Shown here piece after piece: positions 1 through 6,907 of a stretch of DNA of 9,384 bases (its first letter is position 1; each line of letters begins with the position of its first letter). The notes beneath the pieces are model-generated. The model saw only the letters and a program-made list of their open reading frames with translations, was not told where the DNA came from and did not search any database. The position numbers and the translations under genes are program-made. Source of the stretch: JBBQZL01 sp038207745 (GTDB lineage Bacteria; Actinomycetota; Thermoleophilia; Solirubrobacterales; 70-9); contig JBBQZL010000106.1 in assembly GCA_038207745.1 (NCBI GenBank), positions 1-9,384 on the forward strand, written 5' to 3'.

Positions 1-567
1 GTCCACCTTTCGCTTCGACGTGTCATCGCGTTCCATCGGGTAATAGGTGAACTCGATCGTCTTGCGGCGGGAGAGTGCGGTCTCGATCTTCGAGAGGCGC
101 TGCGAGTGCTCGCGGCCGCCGGCCGAGGCAGTCGCCGCGACCTCCACGGGAGCACCCTCACCTTCGCTGACCGGATTCGGGTGTCCCCAGGCGACCTGCT
201 GGAGCGCGAGTCGGAGTGGTTCCGCGTAGGCGAAACCGGCATCGGTTAGCAGAGATAACGCCGTCCTCAGGGCACCAAGCTCATCGTCCTCGAACTTGAT
301 CGCCGGAAGGTAGAAGTTACCGGGCGGCAGTGAGTACAGCTCAGCCTCGAAAAACCCCTCGCCAGGCTTTTCGACCTGGAGCTCGATACCGAGACTTTCG
401 AGCTCTGCGCGATCGGCATAGAAACGGCGCGCAAACGCGTCGTCATTCATATCGCTGTATCCCTCGACCTCGCGCTTGATCTCAAGTGCGGAAACCGGCC
501 GCCCCTGAGCCATCAGGAACGAGATCAGAGAGAGCTGGCGAATCAGCTTCTCGGTGTCTTTGGCCAC
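1..567 (-). CDS. PafB-like WYL-domain transcriptional regulator, 3' end cut by the window edge
   Basis: An open frame runs off the left edge, with about 189 residues visible from the GTG at 567. From that start the protein reads MAKDTEKLIRQLSLISFLMA, a winged-helix N-terminus typical of actinobacterial PafB/PafC-type regulators. It continues with FARRFYADRAELESLGI (recognition helix region), a middle segment containing LPPGNFYLPAI and ALRTALSLL, and ends in the first strand of a WYL domain (TIEFTYYPM). WYL domains sense ligands or single-stranded nucleic acid; PafBC activates the mycobacterial DNA-damage response. Whether this protein does so is not shown. No Shine-Dalgarno precedes the GTG. 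A TATCCT hexamer lies 7 nt upstream (575-580, minus strand), which would fit a leaderless transcript. In-frame ATG 612 and GTG 615 are alternative starts but also lack a ribosome site. The gene is divergent from the riboswitch transcript. Confidence 0.85.
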   Translation of the reverse strand, partial: MAKDTEKLIRQLSLISFLMAQGRPVSALEIKREVEGYSDMNDDAFARRFYADRAELESLGIELQVEKPGEGFFEAELYSLPPGNFYLPAIKFEDDELGALRTALSLLTDAGFAYAEPLRLALQQVAWGHPNPVSEGEGAPVEVAATASAGGREHSQRLSKIETALSRRKTIEFTYYPMERDDTSKRKVD

Positions 568-574
568 TGATCGC

Positions 575-580
575 AGGATA
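575..580 (-). promoter_or_regulatory. Possible -10 element of the WYL regulator gene
   Basis: TATCCT on the minus strand lies 7 nt before the GTG at 567, so the predicted transcription start would coincide with the start codon. No good -35 hexamer is seen; TTCCCG with a 16-nt spacer is the closest. It is supported mainly by the same pattern recurring at other genes here. Confidence 0.3.
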
Positions 581-714
581 GTCAGCGAAGCCGTGTCGGG
601 AACCCACCCCATCACCCGAATAGCTGCAATTTGCGAGGGGCGGGAAGGAATCCGGCCAATTGGCGCGAAGGCAGGGAGCCAACCTTCTAGTGTTTGATCC
701 TGTCCCAACAAACG

Positions 715-857
715 AATGCCCAATCCCCGGTGCAAGTACCGGCGGAGCGGGGGACCCGGTGGGAGTTCGCAAAGTGAGTTCCCGGGGGCGAATCGGAACA
801 GGTGTCCGTAGCGCAGCTTCTTCAGCGCGAGCCCGTCAGCTAACCCCGTCGGCAGAC
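715..857 (+). ncRNA. c-di-AMP riboswitch (ydaO/yuaA leader family)
   Basis: The leader of the 48-residue membrane protein carries the conserved blocks of the ydaO-yuaA aptamer in the right order. These are GGAGCGGGGGACCC at 744-757, GGGGGCGAATC at 784-794, and CCGTCAGCTAACCCCG within 832-853. A local hairpin CCGGT/ACCGG (727-731 with 738-742) and a GCGC/GCGC hairpin (811-814 with 825-828) fit the family layout. A closing P1 helix can form between TGCC (717-720) and GGCA (851-854). The family binds c-di-AMP and usually turns genes off. No intrinsic terminator separates the aptamer from the gene, and the Shine-Dalgarno starts about 5 nt after P1, so translational control is more likely than termination (inference). 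A weak TAGTGT at 689-694 could be the -10, but no -35 is evident. The family assignment is firm; the exact ends are approximate. Confidence 0.92.
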
Positions 858-859
858 AG

Positions 860-866
860 AAGGAGG
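860..866 (+). promoter_or_regulatory. Strong Shine-Dalgarno of the riboswitch-controlled small ORF
   Basis: AAGGAGG ends 6 nt before the ATG at 873. It is the only near-perfect ribosome binding site in the window. It fixes the start of a very short ORF at 873 rather than the longer in-frame ATG at 660, whose reading frame would run through the riboswitch. Confidence 0.85.
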
Positions 867-872
867 TTTGCA

Positions 873-1019
873 ATGGACCTGAATTTTCATCTCGGCTCAC
901 TCGAACGCCTCGAAGGCCGTCCCGCACTGATCGCATACGTGCTCGGCGCCACAATCGGTACTGCATTCGCGCTGCCGATTCTCGTGGCGGTCTTTGGGCT
1001 CAGCATCCCGCTGATCTAG
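873..1019 (+). CDS. 48-residue single-pass membrane protein under c-di-AMP riboswitch control
   Basis: The ORF encodes a short amphipathic N-terminal stretch (MDLNFHLGSLERLEGRP) followed by one hydrophobic span (about residues 19-48, ALIAYVLGATIGTAFALPIL and on to the C-terminus SIPLI). It has a textbook AAGGAGG Shine-Dalgarno and lies 16-20 nt behind a c-di-AMP aptamer, both strong signs of genuine translation. I do not recognise the family. Known c-di-AMP riboswitch targets are potassium/osmolyte transport and cell-wall remodelling proteins, so a small transporter subunit or an envelope regulator can be guessed. The sequence has no cysteines and no transporter motif, and nothing in it proves either idea. 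It could alternatively be a leader peptide for the next gene, 65 bp downstream on the same strand. The longer in-frame reading from 660 is rejected because it would translate the riboswitch. Confidence 0.75.
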   Translation: MDLNFHLGSLERLEGRPALIAYVLGATIGTAFALPILVAVFGLSIPLI

Positions 1020-1045
1020 CTGCTCCACCGGGGCCCGCGAATCAT

Positions 1046-1075
1046 TTGCTGGGCATCCCCCATCGCAGGTAGAGT
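1046..1075 (+). promoter_or_regulatory. Possible promoter for the 111-residue protein
   Basis: TTGCTG (1046-1051) and TAGAGT (1070-1075) are separated by 18 nt. The expected transcription start falls near 1082-1085, at or just before the ATG at 1085. If real, the downstream gene can be transcribed without the riboswitch as a leaderless message. Support is by motif only. Confidence 0.3.
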
Positions 1076-1084
1076 CCTCCGACG

Positions 1085-1420
1085 ATGCTGTTGAACGTCT
1101 TCGGGAATCTTCTGGGAGGGATCATCCGCATCGCGGTCGTCGCCGCGACGATGGCCTTGGTCTACTTCTTTGCGATCAAGCCGATCCTCAACACCACCGA
1201 GAAGATCACCGGCGGCACCAACGATTCGATCCAAAAGGCATTCGACTCGGTCAACCAGGCTTTCAACCAGTCCGACGCCAAGAAGATCCAGAAGCAGATC
1301 CGCGTGGCGAGCAAGGGCACGAAGACCGGACCCGACGTCGACAAGATGATCAACTGCGTGTCGAAGGCCGGGACCAATCAGGCCCAGATCCAGCGATGCG
1401 TCAACCGCTTCACGCCGTAG
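1085..1420 (+). CDS. Hypothetical membrane-anchored protein (111 aa)
   Basis: Residues 1-35 form a hydrophobic membrane anchor (MLLNVFGNLLGGIIRIAVVA... ALVYFFAIKPIL), with no cleavage site I can see. A hydrophilic, Lys/Gln/Asn-rich helical region (about 36-85) follows, then a C-terminal segment with two cysteines (DKMINCVSKAG, then IQRCVNRFTP). The spacing of about 15 residues between the cysteines suggests a disulfide-tied helical hairpin outside the membrane, which is inference. I do not recognise the family. The ATG at 1085 has only a weak AGGTAGAG-like ribosome site 10 nt upstream. The gene starts 65 bp after the riboswitch-controlled small ORF with no evident terminator between, so co-transcription is possible, although a promoter-like pair sits in the gap. 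It is convergent with the exonuclease gene, leaving 49 bp between the two stop codons. Confidence 0.72.
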   Translation: MLLNVFGNLLGGIIRIAVVAATMALVYFFAIKPILNTTEKITGGTNDSIQKAFDSVNQAFNQSDAKKIQKQIRVASKGTKTGPDVDKMINCVSKAGTNQAQIQRCVNRFTP

Positions 1421-1469
1421 CCGGGAATCGGCGGCGACCCACAACACCCCGAGGGGCGCCCGGCCTGGC

Positions 1470-2504
1470 TCAGCCCTGCGCGGCCACCCGGGCCTCGGGA
1501 TCATCTTCAACGGGGCGGCGGCTGAAGTAGGCCGAGCCGTCGAGTGCCCGGTCGAACTTCGACCAGACCTCTCCGTCGACAAGGTCGCGCTCGAGCCGGT
1601 CAAAGCTGCCAAGCCGGCCGCCGAGGTTGTCCATCATGTGGACAAGGACCGCCTCGCGAGTGCTCGGAACAACCGGCGACCCATGCTCGAGTGAGCCGTG
1701 ATGGCTGAGAATGATGTGAAGGATCCCCTCTGCCAGGTGGGGATCGAATGACGGGAACTCCTCGATCTGGCGGCGAACCAGGTAGTAGCCGAGCGAAATC
1801 TCGCCGGCAAGGCGCCCCGCGTTTGTGAAATCGATCGCCATCGGCTCATCGTTGTAGGCCTCTGTCTTCCCGATGTCATGGAGCAGCGCGCCGGCCACGG
1901 CGACCTCTCGGTCGATGCCCGGGAAGAACGCCGATGCGGCGCTGACCGCCTGGGCCACCGAGACGGAGTGCTCGAGCAAACCATGGCGATATGCCTGGTG
2001 GTAGTACTTCGCCGCCGGTGCCTCGCGAAACCGCTGCCAGATCGGAGACTCGACGCCGAAGAATCGATCAAGCAGACCGGCGATCTGGAGGTCCTGGATC
2101 GTCGCAAGCAGCTCACGAAGGTCCCCCTCCATTCGCCCGAAACTGACATCGGGCCCCGGAATCAGATCATCGGGGTCGAACTCACCCTCTTTGGCTGCGC
2201 TCAGATCATTCAGCTTGATCGTTGCTCCAAAGCGGTCATTGACCTCGTGGAGCCCGGAGATCATCACCGCGGCGCCCGGTCTTGCGATCTCATAACGGGC
2301 CTCGGCGTCGTTCCAGGAGATCGCCTCGACCATGCCACTGTTGTCACACAGCTTCAGCTTCAGCCAGGCCTCCCCGTCCCTCTTTCTGCGCAGCTCCCGC
2401 TCGCGGACCGCGAACACCCCATCCACCCTCTGCCCAGCGGTCAGATCCCTCACGAAGAGGCGATCGCCGTGCCCGCCGAGCTTTCCCACTGGGTCCTGGC
2501 TCAT
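1470..2504 (-). CDS. YhaM-like 3'-5' exoribonuclease (OB-fold + HD domain)
   Basis: The 344-residue protein from ATG 2504 has the two-part build of the YhaM family. Residues about 14-105 form a nucleic-acid-binding OB fold (RLFVRDLTAGQRVDGVFAV, then WLKLKLCDNSGMVEAISW). Residues about 160-310 form an HD metal-dependent phosphohydrolase domain. The HD signature is complete: H179 (GLLEHS), H209-D210 (ALLHDIGK), H268/H269 (ILSHHG) and D292 (MMDNL), consistent with an active enzyme. YhaM enzymes trim RNA, and in some reports single-stranded DNA, from the 3' end in the cytoplasm. The frame can be extended to a TTG at 2549, but ATG 2504 gives the family-typical N-terminus. A TACCTT lies 10 nt before it and there is no good Shine-Dalgarno. 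The MFS gene ends 75 bp upstream on the same strand, so read-through is possible, but no functional link is obvious. Confidence 0.92.
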   Translation of the reverse strand: MSQDPVGKLGGHGDRLFVRDLTAGQRVDGVFAVRERELRRKRDGEAWLKLKLCDNSGMVEAISWNDAEARYEIARPGAAVMISGLHEVNDRFGATIKLNDLSAAKEGEFDPDDLIPGPDVSFGRMEGDLRELLATIQDLQIAGLLDRFFGVESPIWQRFREAPAAKYYHQAYRHGLLEHSVSVAQAVSAASAFFPGIDREVAVAGALLHDIGKTEAYNDEPMAIDFTNAGRLAGEISLGYYLVRRQIEEFPSFDPHLAEGILHIILSHHGSLEHGSPVVPSTREAVLVHMMDNLGGRLGSFDRLERDLVDGEVWSKFDRALDGSAYFSRRPVEDDPEARVAAQG

Positions 2505-2514
2505 CACTTTTCTC

Positions 2515-2520
2515 AAGGTA
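2515..2520 (-). promoter_or_regulatory. Possible -10 element of the YhaM-like gene
   Basis: TACCTT on the minus strand lies 10 nt before ATG 2504, in the 74-bp gap after the transporter gene. It would give the exonuclease its own, nearly leaderless, transcript. No convincing -35 hexamer is seen. Confidence 0.25.
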
Positions 2521-2578
2521 GAGATGCCCGCGGACGACAAGCCACCCAAACCTGTCGCGCAGCTCCCCGGCGTCCGGC

Positions 2579-4207
2579 CTACTCTTCGGCCGGCGGTGCC
2601 CGGCCTGCGCTCTTTACCAACCGCTCCATGGGCAGGTGTCGGGTGAACCAGAAGGAAAGCATGATCAGCACCGCAACCGCACCGATCGCAGTCTTCAAGG
2701 CGGTGATCTGTGCCTCGTCATAGGTGTTCGAAAGCTGCTGCGACTCCGCCTTCGGAAGTCCCTGTTTCTCGGCGATCGTGGTCACCTCGCCGGCGGGCAC
2801 GAAGGGAAGGCCCTTTGCCGTCGCCTTTGTGACCTCCTGCCTCACCTGGGCGGGCACGTCGGGGTTCGATTGCACCTGCTTGTCGAAGGCCGCCCCGAGG
2901 CCGGTCAGGAGCACCGACCCGATCAGCGCCGTACCGAGTGCCCCGCCAAGATTCTGCGCAGTTCCCTGCAGGCCGCCGACCTGGCTCGTCTGTTCGGGGC
3001 CGACTGATGACATGTTGATGTTGCCGAGCTGCGAGTAGACGAATCCGAGGCCCATTCCCATCATCGCCATCGAGATCCCGAACTCCCAGCCCGCAAGCGC
3101 CGGCTTGATGGAGCCGAGGAGCGCAAAGGTCCCGACCAGGACAACTCCCATCCCGAACTGGACGATGCGCCGGGGGGCGAATCGAGCCGAGAGAGGTGCC
3201 GCCGCCAACGATATGACGAGGACACCGATCGAAAGGGGCAGGACCCGGACGCCGGTCTCGATCGGGTCCTTGCCGAGCACGATCTGCAGGTATAGCGGCA
3301 GCGCGAAGAAGGTTCCGACCAGGGTCAGCTGTACGGACATGTAGGTCATCAGCCCTGCCCTGAGACGCTTGATCGCGAGCAGACCGAGGTCAACCAGCGG
3401 GGTCAGCCCCATGCGCGTCCGCCTTTGCTCCCACTCGATGAAGGCCCAAATCAACCCGAGGCCGGCCATGATCAGAAATGGGACGATCGAGAATCCAAAG
3501 GGCGTTATCTTCGTGCCCCCGATCGTAAGCGCGCCCTTTGGCGTGATCCATCCCCACTGGTCGCTCTCCACGATCCCGAGCACGGCGATGGCCAGGCCGC
3601 TGGCCGAGAGTGCGGCACCGACGCCGTCCAGGTGCGGTCGCGGTATCAGGCGCTTGGTGTCCCGGATGACTCCCGAGGCGAGCAGGAGGCCGATCATGAT
3701 CACCACTTCCGAGGCGAAAACAACACGCCAGCTCCACTCGGTCGCCACGAACCCACCGATGATCGGTCCCGCGGATGCGCCTGCCGCCGCCACGCCTCCG
3801 AGGATCCCGAAACACGTTGCCCGGTCCCGGCCTTCGTAGTTACCTGCGATCAGGGCCGCGATGGCCGGCAGCATCAGCGCCGAACCGAGGCCCTCGAGGA
3901 TCGACCATCCCAGGATCAACACACCGATGTTCGGGGCGATCGCCGTGATTCCCGCCCCGGCCGCGAAGAGCACTACACCGATCCGAAACGCCAGCCTGCG
4001 ACCGATGATGTCCCCGAGCCGACCGCCGAACATCATCATCGAGGCCATCACCAGGGTGTAGAGGGTGATCGCCAACTGCATCTGGTTGACGGTGGTATCG
4101 AGGTCCTGAACGACTTCGTCGATCGAGACGTTCATGACCGTCCCGTCGAGCAGCATCACGAATGAGGCTGTCGAGAGGGCAATTACCACCGACCATTTGC
4201 GCACCAC
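2579..4207 (-). CDS. DHA2-family (14-TMS) MFS multidrug transporter
   Basis: The 542-residue polytopic membrane protein belongs to the EmrB/QacA-like drug:H+ antiporter-2 family. Helix 1 carries the conserved acidic residue in LLDGTVMNVSI (D21). The loop between helices 2 and 3 has motif A, GGRLGDIIGRR (61-71). Helix 5 has antiporter motif C, GASAGPIIGG (143-152). The length and number of hydrophobic segments suit 14 helices. Before the last helix there is a polar loop of about 60 residues (VPAGEVTTIAEKQGLPKAES and on), probably extracytoplasmic. The substrate cannot be told from sequence. Two tandem GTG codons (4207, 4204) are the possible starts; a TACAAA hexamer 6 nt before GTG 4204 would suit a leaderless start there. 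No repressor gene is adjacent, unlike many efflux loci. The gene is divergent from the c-di-GMP gene, sharing about 110 bp of promoter region. Confidence 0.93.
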   Translation of the reverse strand: MVRKWSVVIALSTASFVMLLDGTVMNVSIDEVVQDLDTTVNQMQLAITLYTLVMASMMMFGGRLGDIIGRRLAFRIGVVLFAAGAGITAIAPNIGVLILGWSILEGLGSALMLPAIAALIAGNYEGRDRATCFGILGGVAAAGASAGPIIGGFVATEWSWRVVFASEVVIMIGLLLASGVIRDTKRLIPRPHLDGVGAALSASGLAIAVLGIVESDQWGWITPKGALTIGGTKITPFGFSIVPFLIMAGLGLIWAFIEWEQRRTRMGLTPLVDLGLLAIKRLRAGLMTYMSVQLTLVGTFFALPLYLQIVLGKDPIETGVRVLPLSIGVLVISLAAAPLSARFAPRRIVQFGMGVVLVGTFALLGSIKPALAGWEFGISMAMMGMGLGFVYSQLGNINMSSVGPEQTSQVGGLQGTAQNLGGALGTALIGSVLLTGLGAAFDKQVQSNPDVPAQVRQEVTKATAKGLPFVPAGEVTTIAEKQGLPKAESQQLSNTYDEAQITALKTAIGAVAVLIMLSFWFTRHLPMERLVKSAGRAPPAEE

Positions 4208-4281
4208 CCATTTGTAGCCGCTCGAGTGGACGATTGCTGATGCAACCCAAGCCCCAGCCGCAGAGAATCAGACCGCAGCGG

Positions 4282-4309
4282 TAAACAATTCTGCTTCAGG
4301 CGCCGAAAC
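4282..4309 (+). promoter_or_regulatory. Possible FliA/WhiG-type sigma promoter of the GGDEF-EAL gene
   Basis: TAAA (4282-4285), 16 nt, then GCCGAAAC (4302-4309) resembles the motility/sporulation sigma-28 consensus TAAA-N15/16-GCCGATAA. The -10 ends 9 nt before GTG 4319, so the transcript would be nearly leaderless. The match is good in the GCCGA core but imperfect in the last three bases, and it is a single instance. Confidence 0.3.
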
Positions 4310-4318
4310 ACGAGTAGC

Positions 4319-6907
4319 GTGGATCCGATAATCGATAATGCCGATGTCAATGCCAGATCTGAATACCCGACATCCGAGAATGGTGTCGGTCGTATTGCCG
4401 AGCGCTCGACGACAGTGCAATCACACGGAGGGCAGGATCAGCCGCCGGTGAACGATCGGGAACGCGAGTTTCAGATGCTCGTCGAGTTTGCCAGCGACGT
4501 GCTTTCGCGTCACACGCCCGACGGCACCTACACATACGCCTCACCATCCGCCCGTCAGATGCTCGGCTACGAGCCCGAAGAGCTGATTGGCCGCAACAGC
4601 TATGAGTTCGTGCACCCGGACGATCTTGCCGTCCAGGTAACACACCATGAGGTTGTCCTCAACAGCGGTGAGGTTCATACGAACACGGTTCGGTTCCGGC
4701 GCAAGGACGGCAGCTACATATGGGCCGAGAACTCACTTCGAAACATCATCGATCCCGAAACTGATGAGGTCATCGGCGTGGTTGTCATCTCCCGTGACAT
4801 CACTGCACGGCGGGATGACGAGGCCCTGTTGCAGCGCTGGGAGCAGTGCTTCCTGCGGACATCACGAGGGATGGCGATCACCGATCCCGTCAGCGGGCTT
4901 CTCCAGGATGTGAACCCCTCCTTTGCCCGGATGCATGGTGGTGAGGTTTCGGATTTCGTCGGCAAACCGCTCGAGATCGTGTTCACGCCCGATGAGGCGA
5001 AGCGGATCCCCTTCCTCTCCGAGGACGTATACGAGAAGGGGTATATCGACTACCAATCGGAGCACCTCCGGCTTGATGGCTCGAGGTTTCCGGTCCACAC
5101 AGAGGTGATCGCCGCCAAGGACGACGCGGGCAACGTCAAGTACCGCATCGAGTGGTTCAACGATCTGACCGAGCTTCGTGAGGTTGAGGGTCGAAGGCGA
5201 AGGGCACAGCGAGACCTCGAGACAGCGTTTGACGATGCGCCGATCGGCATGGCGATGGTCGGGCTGGACGGAGAGTGGCTGAAGGTCAACCGGGCCCTTT
5301 GCATACTGACCGGATACAGCGAGGATGAACTCAGGAAGCTGACCTTCCAGGACCTTACCCACCCGGATGATCTCGACGCGGATCTTGATCTGCTCAACAG
5401 CACGATCGCCGGCGAGATCGACAGCTACGAGACGGAGAAGCGCTACTTCACCAAGCAGAATCGGCTGATCTGGGTGCTGCTATCGGTCTCGATGGTCCGA
5501 GATGATGATGGGAGTCCCAGCTACTTCGTTTCCCAGCTTCTCGACATCTCCGAGCGCAAGCGTCTCGAGAAGAGTCTCTACGAGCTGGCAGACCACGATC
5601 CGCTAACCGGGCTCTGGAACCGCCGCCGCTTTGAAGAGGAGCTCAAGCGACAGGTCGCGCGGTGTCAGCGCTACGGCGAGCACGCCGCTCTGCTGATGAT
5701 GGATATCGATCATCTGAAGGACGTCAACGACAGCTTCGGCCACAGGTTCGGTGACCGCATGCTCCAGACGATTGCCCAGGCGGCGCGAAGACGCCTGCGT
5801 GGCTCGGACAGCCTTGCCCGGCTGAGCGGGGACGAATTCGCCGCGATCCTGATCGACGTCTCGCCCGATGCCGCGATGCGCCTTGCCGAGGACCTGGTCA
5901 AACTGATCGGTGGCATCACCCAGATTGACGGCAGCGATGTGGCGTCCGCCTCGGCCAGTGTGGGAGTCGCGTTTCTGAACAGCGAACTGACGGATGACCA
6001 GGACGCATTGGTTGCTGCTGACGTCGCCCTCTATGAGGCCAAGGCCCAGGGCCGAAACCGCGCCCGTGCATACAACGGCGAGTCCAATTCGACCAATGGT
6101 GCAGTCGGCGGACTGCTCTGGCAGCGCCAGCTGCGCCAGGCGATGGTGAACGAGAGTTTCGAGTTGCATGTACAGCCGATCATCGATCTGGCATCCGGGG
6201 ACACCGCTCAATACGAACTTCTCATCCGTGTGCGCCTCGAAGATGGCGGACTCGTCTATCCCAACCGGTTCTTGCACATCGCCGAGAGACTCGGGTACGT
6301 CCGTGCTCTGGATCGATGGGTTATCCGTCAGGCAGCGATCCAGCTCGTCAGTCTCCACCCGGGTGCCGCGCTGGCAGTGAACCTGTCTGCACACTCGCTC
6401 GGTGACGATGACCTGCCCGAGTACATCGAGACTGTGCTCAGCGAAGTCGGTGCCGACCCGGTACGCCTGGTCTTCGAACTGACGGAGACGGCGGCGATCG
6501 CGAACATGAAGAGCGCCGAGGAGCTGACGCGCCGCATCAAGCGTCTTGGCTGCCGCTTTGCCCTCCATGACTTCGGGTCCGGTTTTGCGTCGTTTGCCTG
6601 TCTGAAGGCGCTGCCCTTTGACTTCCTGAAGATCGATGAGGAGTTCATCCGCGATCTGACCTCCTCAGACCGGACAGAGGCGCTGGTCAGCGCGATGAAC
6701 AACATGGCCCACCTGCTCGGCGGACAGACGATTGCCGAGCAAATTGAGGACCAGGCCACGCTCGAGATCCTCAATCAGTGTGGTACCGACTTCGGACAGG
6801 GCTATCTCTTCGCTGCACCGGCGCCGATCGAGTCGGTGCTTGCCGAGAGCGGTCCGGTTGGTTCGCAGGTGGCGTCCGGGACGCGGCGTCCTCCGCCCGC
6901 CGTTTGA
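4319..6907 (+). CDS. PAS-PAS-PAS-GGDEF-EAL c-di-GMP turnover protein
   Basis: The 862-residue soluble protein has no membrane segment. Three PAS domains lie at about 50-165 (ASPSARQMLGYEPEELIG, ending in SRDITARRD), 172-288 and 300-415 (ending in LLDISERKRLE). The GGDEF domain (about 418-580) has DPLTGLWNRR, the metal residue region MDIDHLKDVND (D462, N470, D471), active-site SGDEF (503-507) and an inhibitory I-site RGSD (494-497) five residues before it. A working, feedback-inhibited diguanylate cyclase is therefore likely. The EAL domain (about 600-845) has ELLIR (E633), N688, E720, K771, E807 and Q827, but HDFG at 750-753 where phosphodiesterases have DDFG. It may thus be weak, inactive or a c-di-GMP sensor. 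GTG 4319 is the longest start, with no clear Shine-Dalgarno. The C-terminal tail of about 30 residues overlaps the next gene antisense. Confidence 0.95.
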   Translation: MDPIIDNADVNARSEYPTSENGVGRIAERSTTVQSHGGQDQPPVNDREREFQMLVEFASDVLSRHTPDGTYTYASPSARQMLGYEPEELIGRNSYEFVHPDDLAVQVTHHEVVLNSGEVHTNTVRFRRKDGSYIWAENSLRNIIDPETDEVIGVVVISRDITARRDDEALLQRWEQCFLRTSRGMAITDPVSGLLQDVNPSFARMHGGEVSDFVGKPLEIVFTPDEAKRIPFLSEDVYEKGYIDYQSEHLRLDGSRFPVHTEVIAAKDDAGNVKYRIEWFNDLTELREVEGRRRRAQRDLETAFDDAPIGMAMVGLDGEWLKVNRALCILTGYSEDELRKLTFQDLTHPDDLDADLDLLNSTIAGEIDSYETEKRYFTKQNRLIWVLLSVSMVRDDDGSPSYFVSQLLDISERKRLEKSLYELADHDPLTGLWNRRRFEEELKRQVARCQRYGEHAALLMMDIDHLKDVNDSFGHRFGDRMLQTIAQAARRRLRGSDSLARLSGDEFAAILIDVSPDAAMRLAEDLVKLIGGITQIDGSDVASASASVGVAFLNSELTDDQDALVAADVALYEAKAQGRNRARAYNGESNSTNGAVGGLLWQRQLRQAMVNESFELHVQPIIDLASGDTAQYELLIRVRLEDGGLVYPNRFLHIAERLGYVRALDRWVIRQAAIQLVSLHPGAALAVNLSAHSLGDDDLPEYIETVLSEVGADPVRLVFELTETAAIANMKSAEELTRRIKRLGCRFALHDFGSGFASFACLKALPFDFLKIDEEFIRDLTSSDRTEALVSAMNNMAHLLGGQTIAEQIEDQATLEILNQCGTDFGQGYLFAAPAPIESVLAESGPVGSQVASGTRRPPPAV

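Noticed and set aside
660..872. Upstream extension of the 48-residue protein to ATG 660 (119 aa in total)
   Set aside because: The extension would translate the riboswitch aptamer, and the strong Shine-Dalgarno points to ATG 873.
1421..1469. GC-rich CCCCGAGGGG segment as a bidirectional terminator
   Set aside because: The palindrome would leave a 2-nt loop and has no U-tract, so an intrinsic terminator cannot be supported.
1878..2723. 281-residue plus-strand open frame
   Set aside because: It lies antisense to the YhaM-like and MFS genes and shows no family motifs.
3425..4165. 246-residue plus-strand open frame
   Set aside because: It is antisense to the MFS transporter, and its His/Asp/Arg-rich composition is typical of a shadow frame in high-GC DNA.
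5603..6568. 321-residue minus-strand open frame
   Set aside because: It is the antisense shadow of the GGDEF-EAL gene, with no recognisable protein features; the plus-strand frame has full domain conservation.
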